NCBI GenBank assembly: GCA_002869615.1
Contig: PKUH01000087.1
Location: 1-58,243, forward strand
Direction of reading: 5' to 3'
Source of the DNA: Desulfuromonas sp.
Lineage (GTDB): Bacteria; Desulfobacterota; Desulfuromonadia; Desulfuromonadales; UBA2294
DNA: 58,243 nt
Position 1 is the first letter of the stretch; every line of letters starts with the position of its first letter. This document shows, in pieces, positions 25,255 to 34,235 of this stretch. A program made the position numbers and the translations under genes. Below the pieces are notes generated by a model. That model searched no databases, was not told where the DNA came from, and was given only the letters and a program-made list of their open reading frames with translations.

Positions 25255-26082
25255 ATGAGTGAACCGAACATTGAACCGTTAACAATATGTGCCGACGATA
25301 AGCGGGTCAACCTGCCGGAGAACATGCCTTTCCGCATATCCGGCTCGGCCGGAAACCGGGTCGGCATCCTGCTGGTTCACGGTTTTACAGGCTCGCCCTG
25401 GGAAATGCGGGCAATCGGCCGTGACCTTGCCGGCTCAGTCGAGCAGGTACTGGCAATCCGCCTGCCTGGGCACGGAACAACAGCCGAAGATCTGTCTGCC
25501 CGAACATACAATGAGTGGCTGTCAGCGGTCGAGGAAGGTTACCGGAAACTTGCCTTATCCTGCGATCACGTTATTGGTATCGGGCTCAGCACCGGCGCCC
25601 TGCTGCTTTTGTTGTCTGCAGAATCATGCCCTTACAGCGGACTGGTTCTGTTGTCACCCTACATCCGGCTGCGCCAGTTTCTGGCGCGTAATGTCGGGCT
25701 GCTGAAGTACGTATTCAAATACAACCGCCGGCCGATAGAAGCTGAATACTCACCCTATTACTATCGGGACCGCCCTCTTGCCGGAGTGCACCAGATCAAC
25801 CGCCTGATTAAACGGGTCAAAAAAGTTCTCAAGCGGATTAAGATGCCGGTTTTAATCGCCTCGGCCGCCGGCGACATCACGGTTGACGCCGGCAGTGCCA
25901 TAACGATTTACAACCGGACCGGGAGCCACAGAAAGGAATACTACAGGTTTGGCAAAGAAGTGCCACATGTCCTGACGACGCCGCAGAATCCGCGGCTGGA
26001 TGTTATACTGGAGATAACGAGACGGTACGTAACGGCCCTTACTCCGGAGCGCGCCGGGTCAACTCCCGATAAAGCCGCCTGA
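25255..26082 (+). CDS. Alpha/beta hydrolase (carboxylesterase / monoacylglycerol lipase type)
   Basis: This 275-residue cytosolic serine hydrolase has an oxyanion-hole motif HGFTGS (42-47), the nucleophile elbow G-L-S112-T-G, an acid at D207 or D211 (GDITVD) and a probable catalytic H238 in 'EVPHVL'. The layout matches EST30-type carboxylesterases. The substrate is unknown; esters of fatty or short acids are typical. Its last 44 bases overlap the convergent coaE gene. Confidence 0.88.
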   Translation: MSEPNIEPLTICADDKRVNLPENMPFRISGSAGNRVGILLVHGFTGSPWEMRAIGRDLAGSVEQVLAIRLPGHGTTAEDLSARTYNEWLSAVEEGYRKLALSCDHVIGIGLSTGALLLLLSAESCPYSGLVLLSPYIRLRQFLARNVGLLKYVFKYNRRPIEAEYSPYYYRDRPLAGVHQINRLIKRVKKVLKRIKMPVLIASAAGDITVDAGSAITIYNRTGSHRKEYYRFGKEVPHVLTTPQNPRLDVILEITRRYVTALTPERAGSTPDKAA

Positions 26083-26644
26083 CCTGCGCTTCTGTTTCGA
26101 CCAACGAGCCGGAATTGTTTATGAGGTAATCGGCCCGGCGTATCTTTTCGGTTAACGGCATCTGGGCAGCAACACGGGCTGTCGCCTCGGCATGATCGAT
26201 TCCGTCACGCGCGATCAGGCGCTGCAGCTGAATTTCCGGTTCAACGGTTACGACCAGGACCTGATCGACCCGTGATTCAGCGCCGGCTTCAAAAAGGAGC
26301 GGCGCTTCATAAACGATCAATGGATAATCGGCCGCCGCCTGCAGATGTGAAAGCTTTTGTTCAGCCAACCGCCCGATAGCCGGGTGGGTAATTCGGTTCA
26401 ACATCGCACGGGCCGCCGGATCGAAAAAAACGATACCAGCGAGGGCATCCCGATTGAGCGTCCCGTCGGCATTAAGGATCGATTCACCGAAATAAGCGCA
26501 CAGTTGCTGCAGAACCGCGGTGCCGGGGGCAACCGCTTCACGCGCAATATCATCTGCACTGACAGATACGGCACCGAGCTTGACCAGCATTTCAGTTACG
26601 GAACTTTTACCGGTGGCGATACCACCGGTGACACCAAGAACCAT
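26039..26644 (-). CDS. coaE: Dephospho-CoA kinase
   Basis: This 201-residue P-loop kinase catalyses the last step of coenzyme A synthesis, phosphorylating the 3'-hydroxyl of dephospho-CoA. It has the P-loop GGIATGKS (7-14), 'SADDIAREAVAPGT' and 'YEAPLLFEAG', all typical of CoaE. The 3' end overlaps the convergent hydrolase gene by 44 nt. The divergent acyl-CoA synthetase, a CoA-using enzyme, begins about 106 nt from its start. Confidence 0.96.
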   Translation of the reverse strand: MVLGVTGGIATGKSSVTEMLVKLGAVSVSADDIAREAVAPGTAVLQQLCAYFGESILNADGTLNRDALAGIVFFDPAARAMLNRITHPAIGRLAEQKLSHLQAAADYPLIVYEAPLLFEAGAESRVDQVLVVTVEPEIQLQRLIARDGIDHAEATARVAAQMPLTEKIRRADYLINNSGSLVETEAQVRRLYRELTRRAPE

Positions 26645-26750
26645 GACGCGTCTTCCTCCGGATACGGATTCATTGACAGCGTTTCATTTTAAGTATTCGC
26701 TGTCAAGTCTGGTGAGCCATCCATCGGAAGATACGGAAAGTGAGGTTAAC

Positions 26751-28589
26751 ATGAGCGATACTCTTATCCGCATGATCCTGCGCCAGGCCGAACGTTACGG
26801 TTCACGGCCGGCGCTCCAGGAGAAAGTTGACGGCCATTACAAGGATATAAGCTGGCAACAGATGGCCGACCAGTCCAGGATATCGGCCCGGGCCCTGCTT
26901 TCCATGGGGCTTGAGCGCGGCGACCGCGTCGCCATCATGGCCCCCAATTCTCCCGATTGGGTCTACGCCGACCTGGCTGCTCTGAGCTGCGGTGCCATCA
27001 GCGTCCCGGTCTATCACACCGAGGGTTTGTCGACCCTTAAACATATCATCAATGACTCCGGCAGCCGTTTTCTGTTTCTCGCTTCACCGTTTCTGACCAC
27101 GGAACTCGCCGAACAGTGGGAAGATTTTGCGCCGCTGGAAAAAGTCATTCTTTTTGAAGGAGAGACCGAACACGACAACTTCATGTCGCTTGAATCGTTC
27201 CGCCAGCAGGCCGATTCTGTTACCGACAGCCGGGTCGATCAACTGGTCGACGCCGGCAAAGGTGAAGATCTCGCCACCCTGGTCTACACCTCCGGGACAA
27301 CCGGCACACCAAAAGGAGCGATGTTGACGCATAACAACATCCTCTCCAATATCGAAGCCTGCAGTCAACTTTACGATATTTACGATTCCGACACCTGCCT
27401 CTCCTTTCTGCCGTTGTCACACATCTTCGAAAGAATGGCGGGATACTACTTCATGCTGAGCAAAGGGGTGACCATTGCTTACGCCGAAAACATCGATTCG
27501 GTGCCGCTCAACCTGACCGAGGTCCGGCCGCAGATTGTCATCAGCGTTCCGCGTCTCTATGAAAAAATGTTTGCCCGGGTCATGGAACGGGTTCTGGCCG
27601 GCCCCTGGGTGCGCAAGCAACTCTTTTTTGCGGCCCTGAAGATAGGTCGCGCTCACGTTAACCGGCTACTGTCCGGGCAGACCGATCCCCTACCGCTGCG
27701 GATCGGCATTGCCGCTGCCGGCAAGCTGGTGTTTTCCAAGCTGCATGAACGGCTCGGCGGAAATCTCCGTTTCTTTATCTCCGGTGGCGCTCCACTGGTC
27801 AGGAATGTCGCCGAATTCTTCCTTGCCGCCGGCATCCCGATCTACGAGGGATACGGTCTTACCGAAACATCGCCGGTGCTCGCCGCCAACAAACCGGACG
27901 GCATCCGCCTCGGTACGGTCGGCAAACCTCTCCCCAACACTGAGATAAAAATCGCCGATGATGGCGAGATTCTTGTTTCCGGCCCCGGTATCTTCCAGGG
28001 TTATTGGCAGAACGATGAAAAGACAGGCGAGGTTTTGACGGATGGCTGGTTCCATACCGGGGATATCGGCGAAATAGACGACGATGGATTCCTCAAGATC
28101 ACCGATCGCAAGAAAGACCTGATCGTCACCGCCGGCGGCAAGAACATTGCCCCACAGTATCTCGAAAACCTGTTCAAGACTGACAAGTACCTGGCCAACG
28201 CGATGATCTACGGCGATGACAAGCCGTACCTGACAGCCCTGCTCGTACCGAACTTCGACAACATTGAAAAATACGCCGATTACAAGAAGATTGACTACCT
28301 TAACCATTGCGATCTCGTCAATCACCCCCGGGTGCTGGACCTGATCCGCCGCCGTGTCGATAAAATCCAGGATGAACTCCCCTCGTACAACCGGATCAAG
28401 CGTTTCACCCTGATCAACCGGGATTTCAGTTCAGATGAGGGCGAGGTAACGCCAACGCTCAAGGTCCGAAGACGTGAAGTTTCGAATAACTTCAAAAAAG
28501 TACTTGAAGGTATGTACGTGGCCGAAGGGCACGGTAAACACGATGCCGGATTCTGCGTTATTGAAAATAGCGAAAGCGAAGACAAGTAG
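26751..28589 (+). CDS. Long-chain acyl-CoA synthetase (AMP-forming)
   Basis: This 612-residue adenylate-forming enzyme activates fatty acids to acyl-CoA. The AMP loop is YTSGTTGTPKG (179-189); other motifs are 'FISGGAPL', 'GYGLTETSPV', 'DGWFHTGDIG' and 'ITDRKKDLIVTAGGKNIAPQ'. The size and motifs match FadD15/ACSL-type enzymes. The longest frame runs back through coaE on the opposite strand; the ATG at 26751 is preferred for its GAGGT ribosome site. It was not possible to tell whether its role is fatty acid use or recycling. Confidence 0.95.
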   Translation: MSDTLIRMILRQAERYGSRPALQEKVDGHYKDISWQQMADQSRISARALLSMGLERGDRVAIMAPNSPDWVYADLAALSCGAISVPVYHTEGLSTLKHIINDSGSRFLFLASPFLTTELAEQWEDFAPLEKVILFEGETEHDNFMSLESFRQQADSVTDSRVDQLVDAGKGEDLATLVYTSGTTGTPKGAMLTHNNILSNIEACSQLYDIYDSDTCLSFLPLSHIFERMAGYYFMLSKGVTIAYAENIDSVPLNLTEVRPQIVISVPRLYEKMFARVMERVLAGPWVRKQLFFAALKIGRAHVNRLLSGQTDPLPLRIGIAAAGKLVFSKLHERLGGNLRFFISGGAPLVRNVAEFFLAAGIPIYEGYGLTETSPVLAANKPDGIRLGTVGKPLPNTEIKIADDGEILVSGPGIFQGYWQNDEKTGEVLTDGWFHTGDIGEIDDDGFLKITDRKKDLIVTAGGKNIAPQYLENLFKTDKYLANAMIYGDDKPYLTALLVPNFDNIEKYADYKKIDYLNHCDLVNHPRVLDLIRRRVDKIQDELPSYNRIKRFTLINRDFSSDEGEVTPTLKVRRREVSNNFKKVLEGMYVAEGHGKHDAGFCVIENSESEDK

Positions 28590-28658
28590 CCGGCCATATT
28601 ATAATAAATGATTGTGATGCCTGTTTACTTTTGTCGTATGAAAAGCTATTTTAGGTGT

Positions 28659-28671
28659 ATGGTTTAACCAT
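28659..28671. promoter_or_regulatory. ATGGTT-T-AACCAT palindrome upstream of the HEAT/HD-GYP operon
   Basis: A perfect 6-bp-arm palindrome lies 16 nt before the TTG start and just upstream of the GGAGGGG ribosome site. It could be a repressor half-site or a small hairpin affecting initiation. Confidence 0.35.
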
Positions 28672-28686
28672 CCTGACGGAGGGGTT

Positions 28687-30252
28687 TTGAGCGACAACCA
28701 GCAAAATCATACCGGGCTTGAAAATGCCCTTAAAAACCTGGTCAAGCTGATCAAGGCGGTGCAGTACTATCCGCCGACCCACCCGACCCTCAAACAGGCC
28801 TTACATGAAACAGCAAAAAGTATCCTGTCACTGATAACCGATGATGATGAGTTTGTCTGTGCCGTCAAAAAAGATGGGTTTTATCTCGAAGACAAGCCGG
28901 TGGCGCACAAGAATCCGATTCTTGCCAAATTGGCGCCATTCCTGTTTTCCCGACGCATTAACCACCTGATGTTCCTCCCGGATCTTGATGTCAACGATCT
29001 CCAGGCCTTTGCCCGTTGTCTTACCCTGGAAGCAACCGAGATCCAGAAAATGGGCGGAATTCACGAACTGCTGATGAAAGCCCGTGTTTCGACGATCTGG
29101 GTCAACATGGTCGAACCGGCCCAGTTCATGGAGCTCAAAAAAGAGCTCGAAGCCGAGAAAGAAAAATTCGTCGGTGAGCAGGACGAGGAAGAAAGGGAAC
29201 AGAAACAGGAGCAGGAACTGACCGAAGAGGAACGGAGTCTCGAAAAAATTCTGCGCGAGCTGCAGCAGGAAGCAGTCGACCAACGCTTTCGCTACCTCAT
29301 ACAGGAACTGACGCCGCACATTCATCTCAACCTGACCGAGACCGGCCGGCCACTCGTCCTCGAAGCGATCAACTACCTGGCTGACATCTCGAAAGACGAG
29401 GAAGTGAGTAACAACCGCCGAGACTACTGTCTCAACGCCCTTGATCAGCTTGCGTCCGAGGATGTCCTTGATTTCCTGGTGATGATTCTCTGCAGCAAGG
29501 ATTCGTGGGACGCCCTGCGCGAGGGGGTCATGCGGGCCCTGGTCTCGCTTAAAGGAAAAATCGTCGTCTGGCGTCTGATGGACCACCTTTCCGAAGAGAG
29601 CGATGGACAGGTCCGGAAATCACTTGCCGAAGTTCTGATCCGCCAGGATCTTGCGGCAATGCCGATCCTCTTTGAATATCTCGACGATGACCGCTGGTTT
29701 GTCGTTCGCAATGCAGTTGCCATTCTTGGTGAAATCCGTCGCGAAGAATCAACGGAACATTTGCAGAAAACGCTTGGCCATCGCGATGTCCGGGTCCGCC
29801 GTGAAACAATCCGTGCTCTGACCAAGATTGGCGGTGCCAATGCAATCGGTGTTTTGCTTCGCACGGTTGTCGCCGGCGATCCTGATTTGAGTCGCCAGGC
29901 ACTCCTGTCTCTCGGTGCCATGAAAAATGCCGCGGCGGTTCCAACTCTGGTCAAGATGGTTAAGGAAATGCCGAACTCCCCGGCAATGGCCGATATCAAG
30001 AAAGATGCGATCAAGGCGCTCGGAGAAATCGGATCGCCTGAAGCTTTGCCGGTACTGACCGATATCTACAATTCCAAAGCCTTCTGGCGCCGCACCCTGC
30101 TCGACGAAATCCGTGCCTCTGCAATCGCCGCAATCGGCGTTATCCCGAGTGAGCAACGTCTGCAACTTCTACAAAGTGCAGCCAACGACAATTCCGATGT
30201 CGTCGCCCGGGCCGCGACCAAGGCGCTCAAACAGCTTAAACGTAACGAATAA
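28687..30252 (+). CDS. HEAT-repeat protein with N-terminal module shared with the adjacent HD-GYP protein
   Basis: The 521-residue cytosolic protein has three parts. The N-terminal module (about 10-145) contains 'YYPPTHPTLKQA', 'GFYLEDKPV' and 'LPDLDVNDLQAFARCL'. A Glu-rich coiled-coil linker (about 148-200) leads to a long HEAT array (about 205-518) with repeated 'VRNAVAILGEI' and 'VRRETIRALTKIG' units. TTG at 28687 follows GGAGGGG. It is 3 nt from the HD-GYP gene, with which it shares the N-terminal module, so the two probably form one signalling unit, for example scaffold and effector. The function is otherwise unknown. Confidence 0.85.
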   Translation: MSDNQQNHTGLENALKNLVKLIKAVQYYPPTHPTLKQALHETAKSILSLITDDDEFVCAVKKDGFYLEDKPVAHKNPILAKLAPFLFSRRINHLMFLPDLDVNDLQAFARCLTLEATEIQKMGGIHELLMKARVSTIWVNMVEPAQFMELKKELEAEKEKFVGEQDEEEREQKQEQELTEEERSLEKILRELQQEAVDQRFRYLIQELTPHIHLNLTETGRPLVLEAINYLADISKDEEVSNNRRDYCLNALDQLASEDVLDFLVMILCSKDSWDALREGVMRALVSLKGKIVVWRLMDHLSEESDGQVRKSLAEVLIRQDLAAMPILFEYLDDDRWFVVRNAVAILGEIRREESTEHLQKTLGHRDVRVRRETIRALTKIGGANAIGVLLRTVVAGDPDLSRQALLSLGAMKNAAAVPTLVKMVKEMPNSPAMADIKKDAIKALGEIGSPEALPVLTDIYNSKAFWRRTLLDEIRASAIAAIGVIPSEQRLQLLQSAANDNSDVVARAATKALKQLKRNE

Positions 30253-30255
30253 TTT

Positions 30256-31596
30256 ATGAGCTACGAACACCACCAGACACTGATCCAGGGGCTGGCCGGT
30301 GCCCTCAAGGGGTTGCGCCTCTACCCGATACAGCATCCTGCAATCGAACAGCGGACGCGTGACCTGCAAAACGCTTTCACCCAGTTGTTCAGCCACCAGG
30401 AAGTCATCCGTATGGGCCTGCTTGAAGGGACCCTTTTCGTCGAAGACTCTCTTTTCCCTGACGATAACCCGGCAGCAATCGAAATGACCGGCATTCTCGA
30501 TAACCTCGAAATCGAGGGGCTCGAGTTCTTCTCCGGGCTCGGCAAAGACGAGATCGAGCATTTCCTTGAAATCATCAGCAAACCACCCGGCAAAGGTGAT
30601 GACTTCATAAGCTTCATGCTTGAGAACGGCCCTGAGCATATCAAGGTCGCATCGGTTGAAACCGTCGATGATGCCAAAGAATCAGATTCACCGCGCAAGG
30701 TTTACGGCAAGGCACTCAAGGTCATCAATACTATCTTTGATGATGTCAGGATGGGGCGCATCCCCTCCTCAGACGAAGCTGTCGGCGTCGTCAAGAATAT
30801 GGCCCGACTGACCCTCGAAGATCCGCACGCCCTGTTTGCGCTTTCCCTGCTTAAAGATTACGACAACTATACCTTTACCCATTCGGTCAATGTTTCGGTG
30901 CTCGCACTCTCGGTCGGTCGTGCCTGCGCCTGTTCAGAGGAAGAACTTCGCCTGCTCGGCCTCGGCGGACTGCTACACGACATCGGCAAACTGAAGATTG
31001 ACGTCAAGATTATCAACAAGCCCGGCAAGCTGAATGATGAAGAGTTTAAAACGATCAAGACCCATCCGACCCTCGGCATGGCTATCGTCAAGGAGATGGA
31101 AGGGACAACGCAGGAGGTTATCGACATCGTTCATTGCCATCATCTCCGCTACGATCGTAATGGCTACCCCGAAGATGCCCGTGGAAAAAAGATTTCGCGC
31201 CTCGTTGACATGTCGGCGATCGCCGACACCTACGACGCCATGACCACAATGCGCTCCTACCAGAACCCGATGACGCCGCGTAAAGCAATCGAAGTCATCG
31301 AAGGGCTGGCCGGCAGCACTCTCAACCCGCAATTTGTTGAACGGTTCTCCTACTCACTCGGAACCTACCCGGTCGGCACCCTGGTCCGGCTTGACACCAA
31401 TGAAATCGGTTTGGTTATGGAAGTCGGCAAAAAGAATCCGGACGACGTCTTCCTTAAGATCCTGTTCGGCAAGGTTGGTGAAAAGCTGCCCGATCCGTAC
31501 ATGCTTGAGCTCAGTGGTTCCGATGTCATCCGAATCACCGGCGAGGTCGATCCGTTTATCAAAGGGATTGAGGTGACGGATTACTTCACCAAGTAA
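30256..31596 (+). CDS. HD-GYP domain protein (cyclic-di-nucleotide phosphodiesterase-like)
   Basis: The 446-residue cytosolic protein has an N-terminal module (about 6-135; LYPIQHPAIEQ, GTLFVEDSLF) like that of the preceding HEAT protein, then an HD-GYP domain (about 195-370). H241-D242 in 'LLHDIGK' and HH (295-296) are present. The GYP loop reads D300-R-N-G-Y-P instead of D-G-x-G-Y-P, so it is slightly degenerate. A C-terminal beta-rich tail follows. Family members hydrolyse cyclic di-GMP or 3',3'-cGAMP; activity here is likely but not certain. No REC domain is attached. Confidence 0.9.
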   Translation: MSYEHHQTLIQGLAGALKGLRLYPIQHPAIEQRTRDLQNAFTQLFSHQEVIRMGLLEGTLFVEDSLFPDDNPAAIEMTGILDNLEIEGLEFFSGLGKDEIEHFLEIISKPPGKGDDFISFMLENGPEHIKVASVETVDDAKESDSPRKVYGKALKVINTIFDDVRMGRIPSSDEAVGVVKNMARLTLEDPHALFALSLLKDYDNYTFTHSVNVSVLALSVGRACACSEEELRLLGLGGLLHDIGKLKIDVKIINKPGKLNDEEFKTIKTHPTLGMAIVKEMEGTTQEVIDIVHCHHLRYDRNGYPEDARGKKISRLVDMSAIADTYDAMTTMRSYQNPMTPRKAIEVIEGLAGSTLNPQFVERFSYSLGTYPVGTLVRLDTNEIGLVMEVGKKNPDDVFLKILFGKVGEKLPDPYMLELSGSDVIRITGEVDPFIKGIEVTDYFTK

Positions 31597-32068
31597 TTAC
31601 CTTTGTGAAAACCCGATTACATACAAAAAAAGGTTCAAAGCATTTTCCCGGGAGTTAAGTGGTGCGTACTCAAATTCCGTCATATTTTCCCAATCGCATC
31701 CGAAAAGCATAAAACCAGTTCGCCGATATCGCCCGGCCCACCCGCCTGATGATCAGGTTCCCTCACTGCGCAGATTTCAATCCGTCAGTCACTGGCGTTA
31801 CCTGAACGCCGGATTAAAATACGCTCGCTCGGCGGTTTTACATATAAGACAGCTGTAAGTTTTAAGCTGTCAGAGGAAGTCAGGAAAAGTCTCAATACTT
31901 TAAAATCAAAGCCTTTGACTAACCCCCGGTGCTCTTGAGGTCGCACCTGTCAGCGCAATCACTGAACCGCAGCCCGACCGCAACCGCCACAGCGACGAGC
32001 TGTGTTTGCCTCAAGGCAAACTCCCTGGCAGCAAAGTTGAACATAATCAATTCAGACCGCACAAAAAG
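31597..32068. other. 472-bp gene-free region before repeat A copy 2
   Basis: No coding frame is credible. It holds hairpins: GACAGCT/AGCTGTC (31848-31871) and GTTTGCC-TCAA-GGCAAAC (32004-32021). The former contains GCTGTAAG/AAGCTGT words reminiscent of the TATAGCT palindrome at 2036-2052. It may be a graveyard of repeats or contain an untranslated RNA. Confidence 0.4.
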
Positions 32069-32302
32069 GCCCCCTGCAAGGGAGCCGTTTTCTGCATACT
32101 CTTTTATGGCTCAATAAAAGAGTATGGCGGAGTGCGCGGCCGCGACCGCGCGGTTCTCCTGTCTTCTGCCTTCAGGGGGGACACTTCCCTGGACTTCGGG
32201 TAGTGTCCCCAACTAGCAGTGTCCCCATCCATCTTGCCTGTCCTGAGCCCACTGAAGGGGGGGGAATGTAATGCTGTATTCACACTCATCTGCGAAAAAC
32301 CA
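32069..32302. repeat. Intergenic repeat family A, copy 2
   Basis: The first 89 bases (32069-32157) are identical to 2-90. The three stems recur (32096-32107/32114-32125; 32134-32139/32146-32151; 32177-32185/32202-32210), although the sequence between them has diverged. The conserved pairing in the GGGGACACT stem despite loop changes suggests that the structure matters or is recent. Both copies have the same orientation, about 32 kb apart. Confidence 0.85.
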
Positions 32303-32303
32303 A

Positions 32304-32327
32304 AAAAGCCGCAAAAGCGGCCTTTTT
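32304..32327. terminator. Bidirectional terminator between repeat A and the HEAT gene
   Basis: GCCGC-AAAA-GCGGC stem flanked by A and T runs. On the minus strand it gives GCGGC followed by TTTTTT, directly after the HEAT-protein stop. Confidence 0.85.
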
Positions 32328-32351
32328 GATGCATATAAATGTAAAAAAATT

Positions 32352-32918
32352 TTAAACTTCCAGCTCCGCCAACGCCAGCGCCGCTGCCTTGCGTACCGAT
32401 GGCCGCGCATCGCGCAAAGCACCGAGGATCGGCTCCTCCGCTTCCGGCACCCCGATCCTGCCGAGTGACTGCAGAGCCGAGCAAACCAGAGCATCATCAT
32501 CACCATCGAGCAATCCGGACAGGTGCGGCACAAGCCGCTTGTCGGGGAAATTACCGAGGGCATCAGCGGCATGCACCCGTACCGAAGGATCGGGATCTTT
32601 GAGATGTTTGCCGATATTCATGATGGTCTTGGCGTTTTTCTTTTCGCCGAGTATTTGCAAGGCGAGCCCGCGCATATTGGCGTCATCTTCACCGAGAATC
32701 TTGATCAGCGGCGGGAAGGCTTTTTCGCTGTGAATTCTGCCGAGCGAAAGAATCGCCTTCGCCTTGAAGGCCCGATTATCGCCATCAAGATGCGCAAGGA
32801 TCGTATCGAGCTGCATGCCGGCCTCGACTTTCTCCATTGCCGAGGCGACAGCGGCCCGTACCTCCTCGTCGGAGTCATTAATCAGGCTGCGCAGGGCTTC
32901 CAGGCGATCTGACAGCAT
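32352..32918 (-). CDS. HEAT-repeat protein
   Basis: This 188-residue all-helical protein is composed of about five HEAT units (for example 'VRAAVASAMEKV', 'FKAKAILSLGRI', 'MRGLALQILGE', 'VRVHAADALGNF', 'VRKAAALALAEL'). It has no signal peptide. It is the third HEAT protein of the window. It follows ssb by about 20 nt and is probably co-transcribed, so a link with DNA metabolism is possible but unproven. Confidence 0.85.
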   Translation of the reverse strand: MLSDRLEALRSLINDSDEEVRAAVASAMEKVEAGMQLDTILAHLDGDNRAFKAKAILSLGRIHSEKAFPPLIKILGEDDANMRGLALQILGEKKNAKTIMNIGKHLKDPDPSVRVHAADALGNFPDKRLVPHLSGLLDGDDDALVCSALQSLGRIGVPEAEEPILGALRDARPSVRKAAALALAELEV

Positions 32919-32938
32919 TTACAAATCCCCTATGTTCA

Positions 32939-33373
32939 TCAGAACGGAATATCGTCATCCGGATTGAATGACGGTTCCTCAACTTGCGGTTCAGGGCGCT
33001 GGTCGAAATCATCGCCGCCACGGCTCCGACCGCCGCCATCATCGCCCCGGCTACCGAGCATCTGCATCTGATCGGCAACGATTTCAGTGATATAGCGCTT
33101 ATTGCCATCGCGATCATCATAGGATCGGGTCTGAATCCGCCCCTCGATATAGATCTGTTTTCCCTTGTGCAGGTATTTTCCACAGATTTCTGCCAGGTTG
33201 CGCCAAGTGACGATGTTGTGCCACTCGGTTTTTTCCTGCTGCTCGCCACTACGGTCCTTGTAGCGTTCTGACGTCGCCAGTGAAAACGTGGCAACGGCGG
33301 TGCCGGATGAAGTGTAGCGCAGCTCCGGATCCTTGCCGAGATTTCCAACCAGAATGACCTTGTTTACCGACAT
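32939..33373 (-). CDS. ssb: Single-stranded DNA-binding protein
   Basis: This 144-residue OB-fold protein protects single-stranded DNA and recruits repair and replication enzymes. It begins [20 protein letters not shown] and has '[19 protein letters not shown]' in the OB domain, a Gly/Arg/Asp-rich linker and the acidic tail DDDIPF that binds partners. The start at 33373 has GGAG spaced 5-6 nt; the longer frame adds seven residues not found in SSB. Confidence 0.97.
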   Translation of the reverse strand: MSVNKVILVGNLGKDPELRYTSSGTAVATFSLATSERYKDRSGEQQEKTEWHNIVTWRNLAEICGKYLHKGKQIYIEGRIQTRSYDDRDGNKRYITEIVADQMQMLGSRGDDGGGRSRGGDDFDQRPEPQVEEPSFNPDDDIPF

Positions 33374-33515
33374 GTGAACTCCCTCCATCAACACAAATTA
33401 GAATACTGAGTTTAACTGAAAGGCCCAGGACTGTAAAGCCTTTCCAAAAAGATTTGACTCCCTTCATGATTATCCATAGACTGTCCTTTTTACATACATT
33501 TTCAGGCCTGCTTAA

Positions 33516-34235
33516 ATGCTCAGAACAATTATCTTTTTCGGGACTTACATCCCCTTCACCGGGCTCTGTATCCTGCTGGCGATCATGGTGTCGCTCTGCA
33601 GTACGGCAAACCGCGTCCATCAGGTTGCCAGATGGTGGGGCAAGGTGGCCCTCTGGCTCGGCGGTGTCCGGATTGAAACGACCGGCAGCGAGCACATCGA
33701 AGCGCATCGGCCAACTATTTATATGGCCAACCATCAGAGTAATTTCGATATCCCGATTCTCTACTCCGGCCTGCCAATCCAGTTCCGCTGGCTCGCCAAA
33801 AAGGAGTTGTTTGATGTCCCTTTCTTCGGCAACGCCATGCAGCGAGCCGGCTACATACCGGTCGACCGCGGCAACCGCAAACGGGCTATTGCCAGCATGG
33901 ACTATGCGGCAGACAGGATACGTCAGGGAGCCTCGGTTATCATTTTCCCGGAAGGGACCCGTTCTCCTGACGGCAACCTGCTATCATTCAAAAAGGGTGG
34001 CTTCATGCTCGCCCTGCAGTCGGGAGCACCGATCGTTCCGATAGCAATCAGCGGCAGTCGCGATCTGATGCCGAAAAACCAGCTACGCATCCGCGGCGGC
34101 ACGGTTAATCTGACAATTTTCCCGGCCATTGACACCACCGGCCTGACCGAGAACGATCGCGACCATTTGATAGCTACTGTTGTGTCTTCAATCTCTTCCG
34201 CAGTCACCGTTTCTCAGGAACCGGTCGATGCCTGA
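33516..34235 (+). CDS. plsC: 1-acyl-sn-glycerol-3-phosphate acyltransferase
   Basis: This 239-residue membrane-associated enzyme makes phosphatidic acid from lysophosphatidic acid. An N-terminal hydrophobic helix (about 3-28) precedes the HX4D motif N-H73-Q-S-N-F-D78 and the glycerophosphate-binding FPEGTRS (144-150). The ribosome site before the ATG is weak. The 3' end overlaps the RNase J start (ATGCCTGA, 8 nt), beginning the plsC-rnj-uppP-ftsK cluster. Confidence 0.94.
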   Translation: MLRTIIFFGTYIPFTGLCILLAIMVSLCSTANRVHQVARWWGKVALWLGGVRIETTGSEHIEAHRPTIYMANHQSNFDIPILYSGLPIQFRWLAKKELFDVPFFGNAMQRAGYIPVDRGNRKRAIASMDYAADRIRQGASVIIFPEGTRSPDGNLLSFKKGGFMLALQSGAPIVPIAISGSRDLMPKNQLRIRGGTVNLTIFPAIDTTGLTENDRDHLIATVVSSISSAVTVSQEPVDA

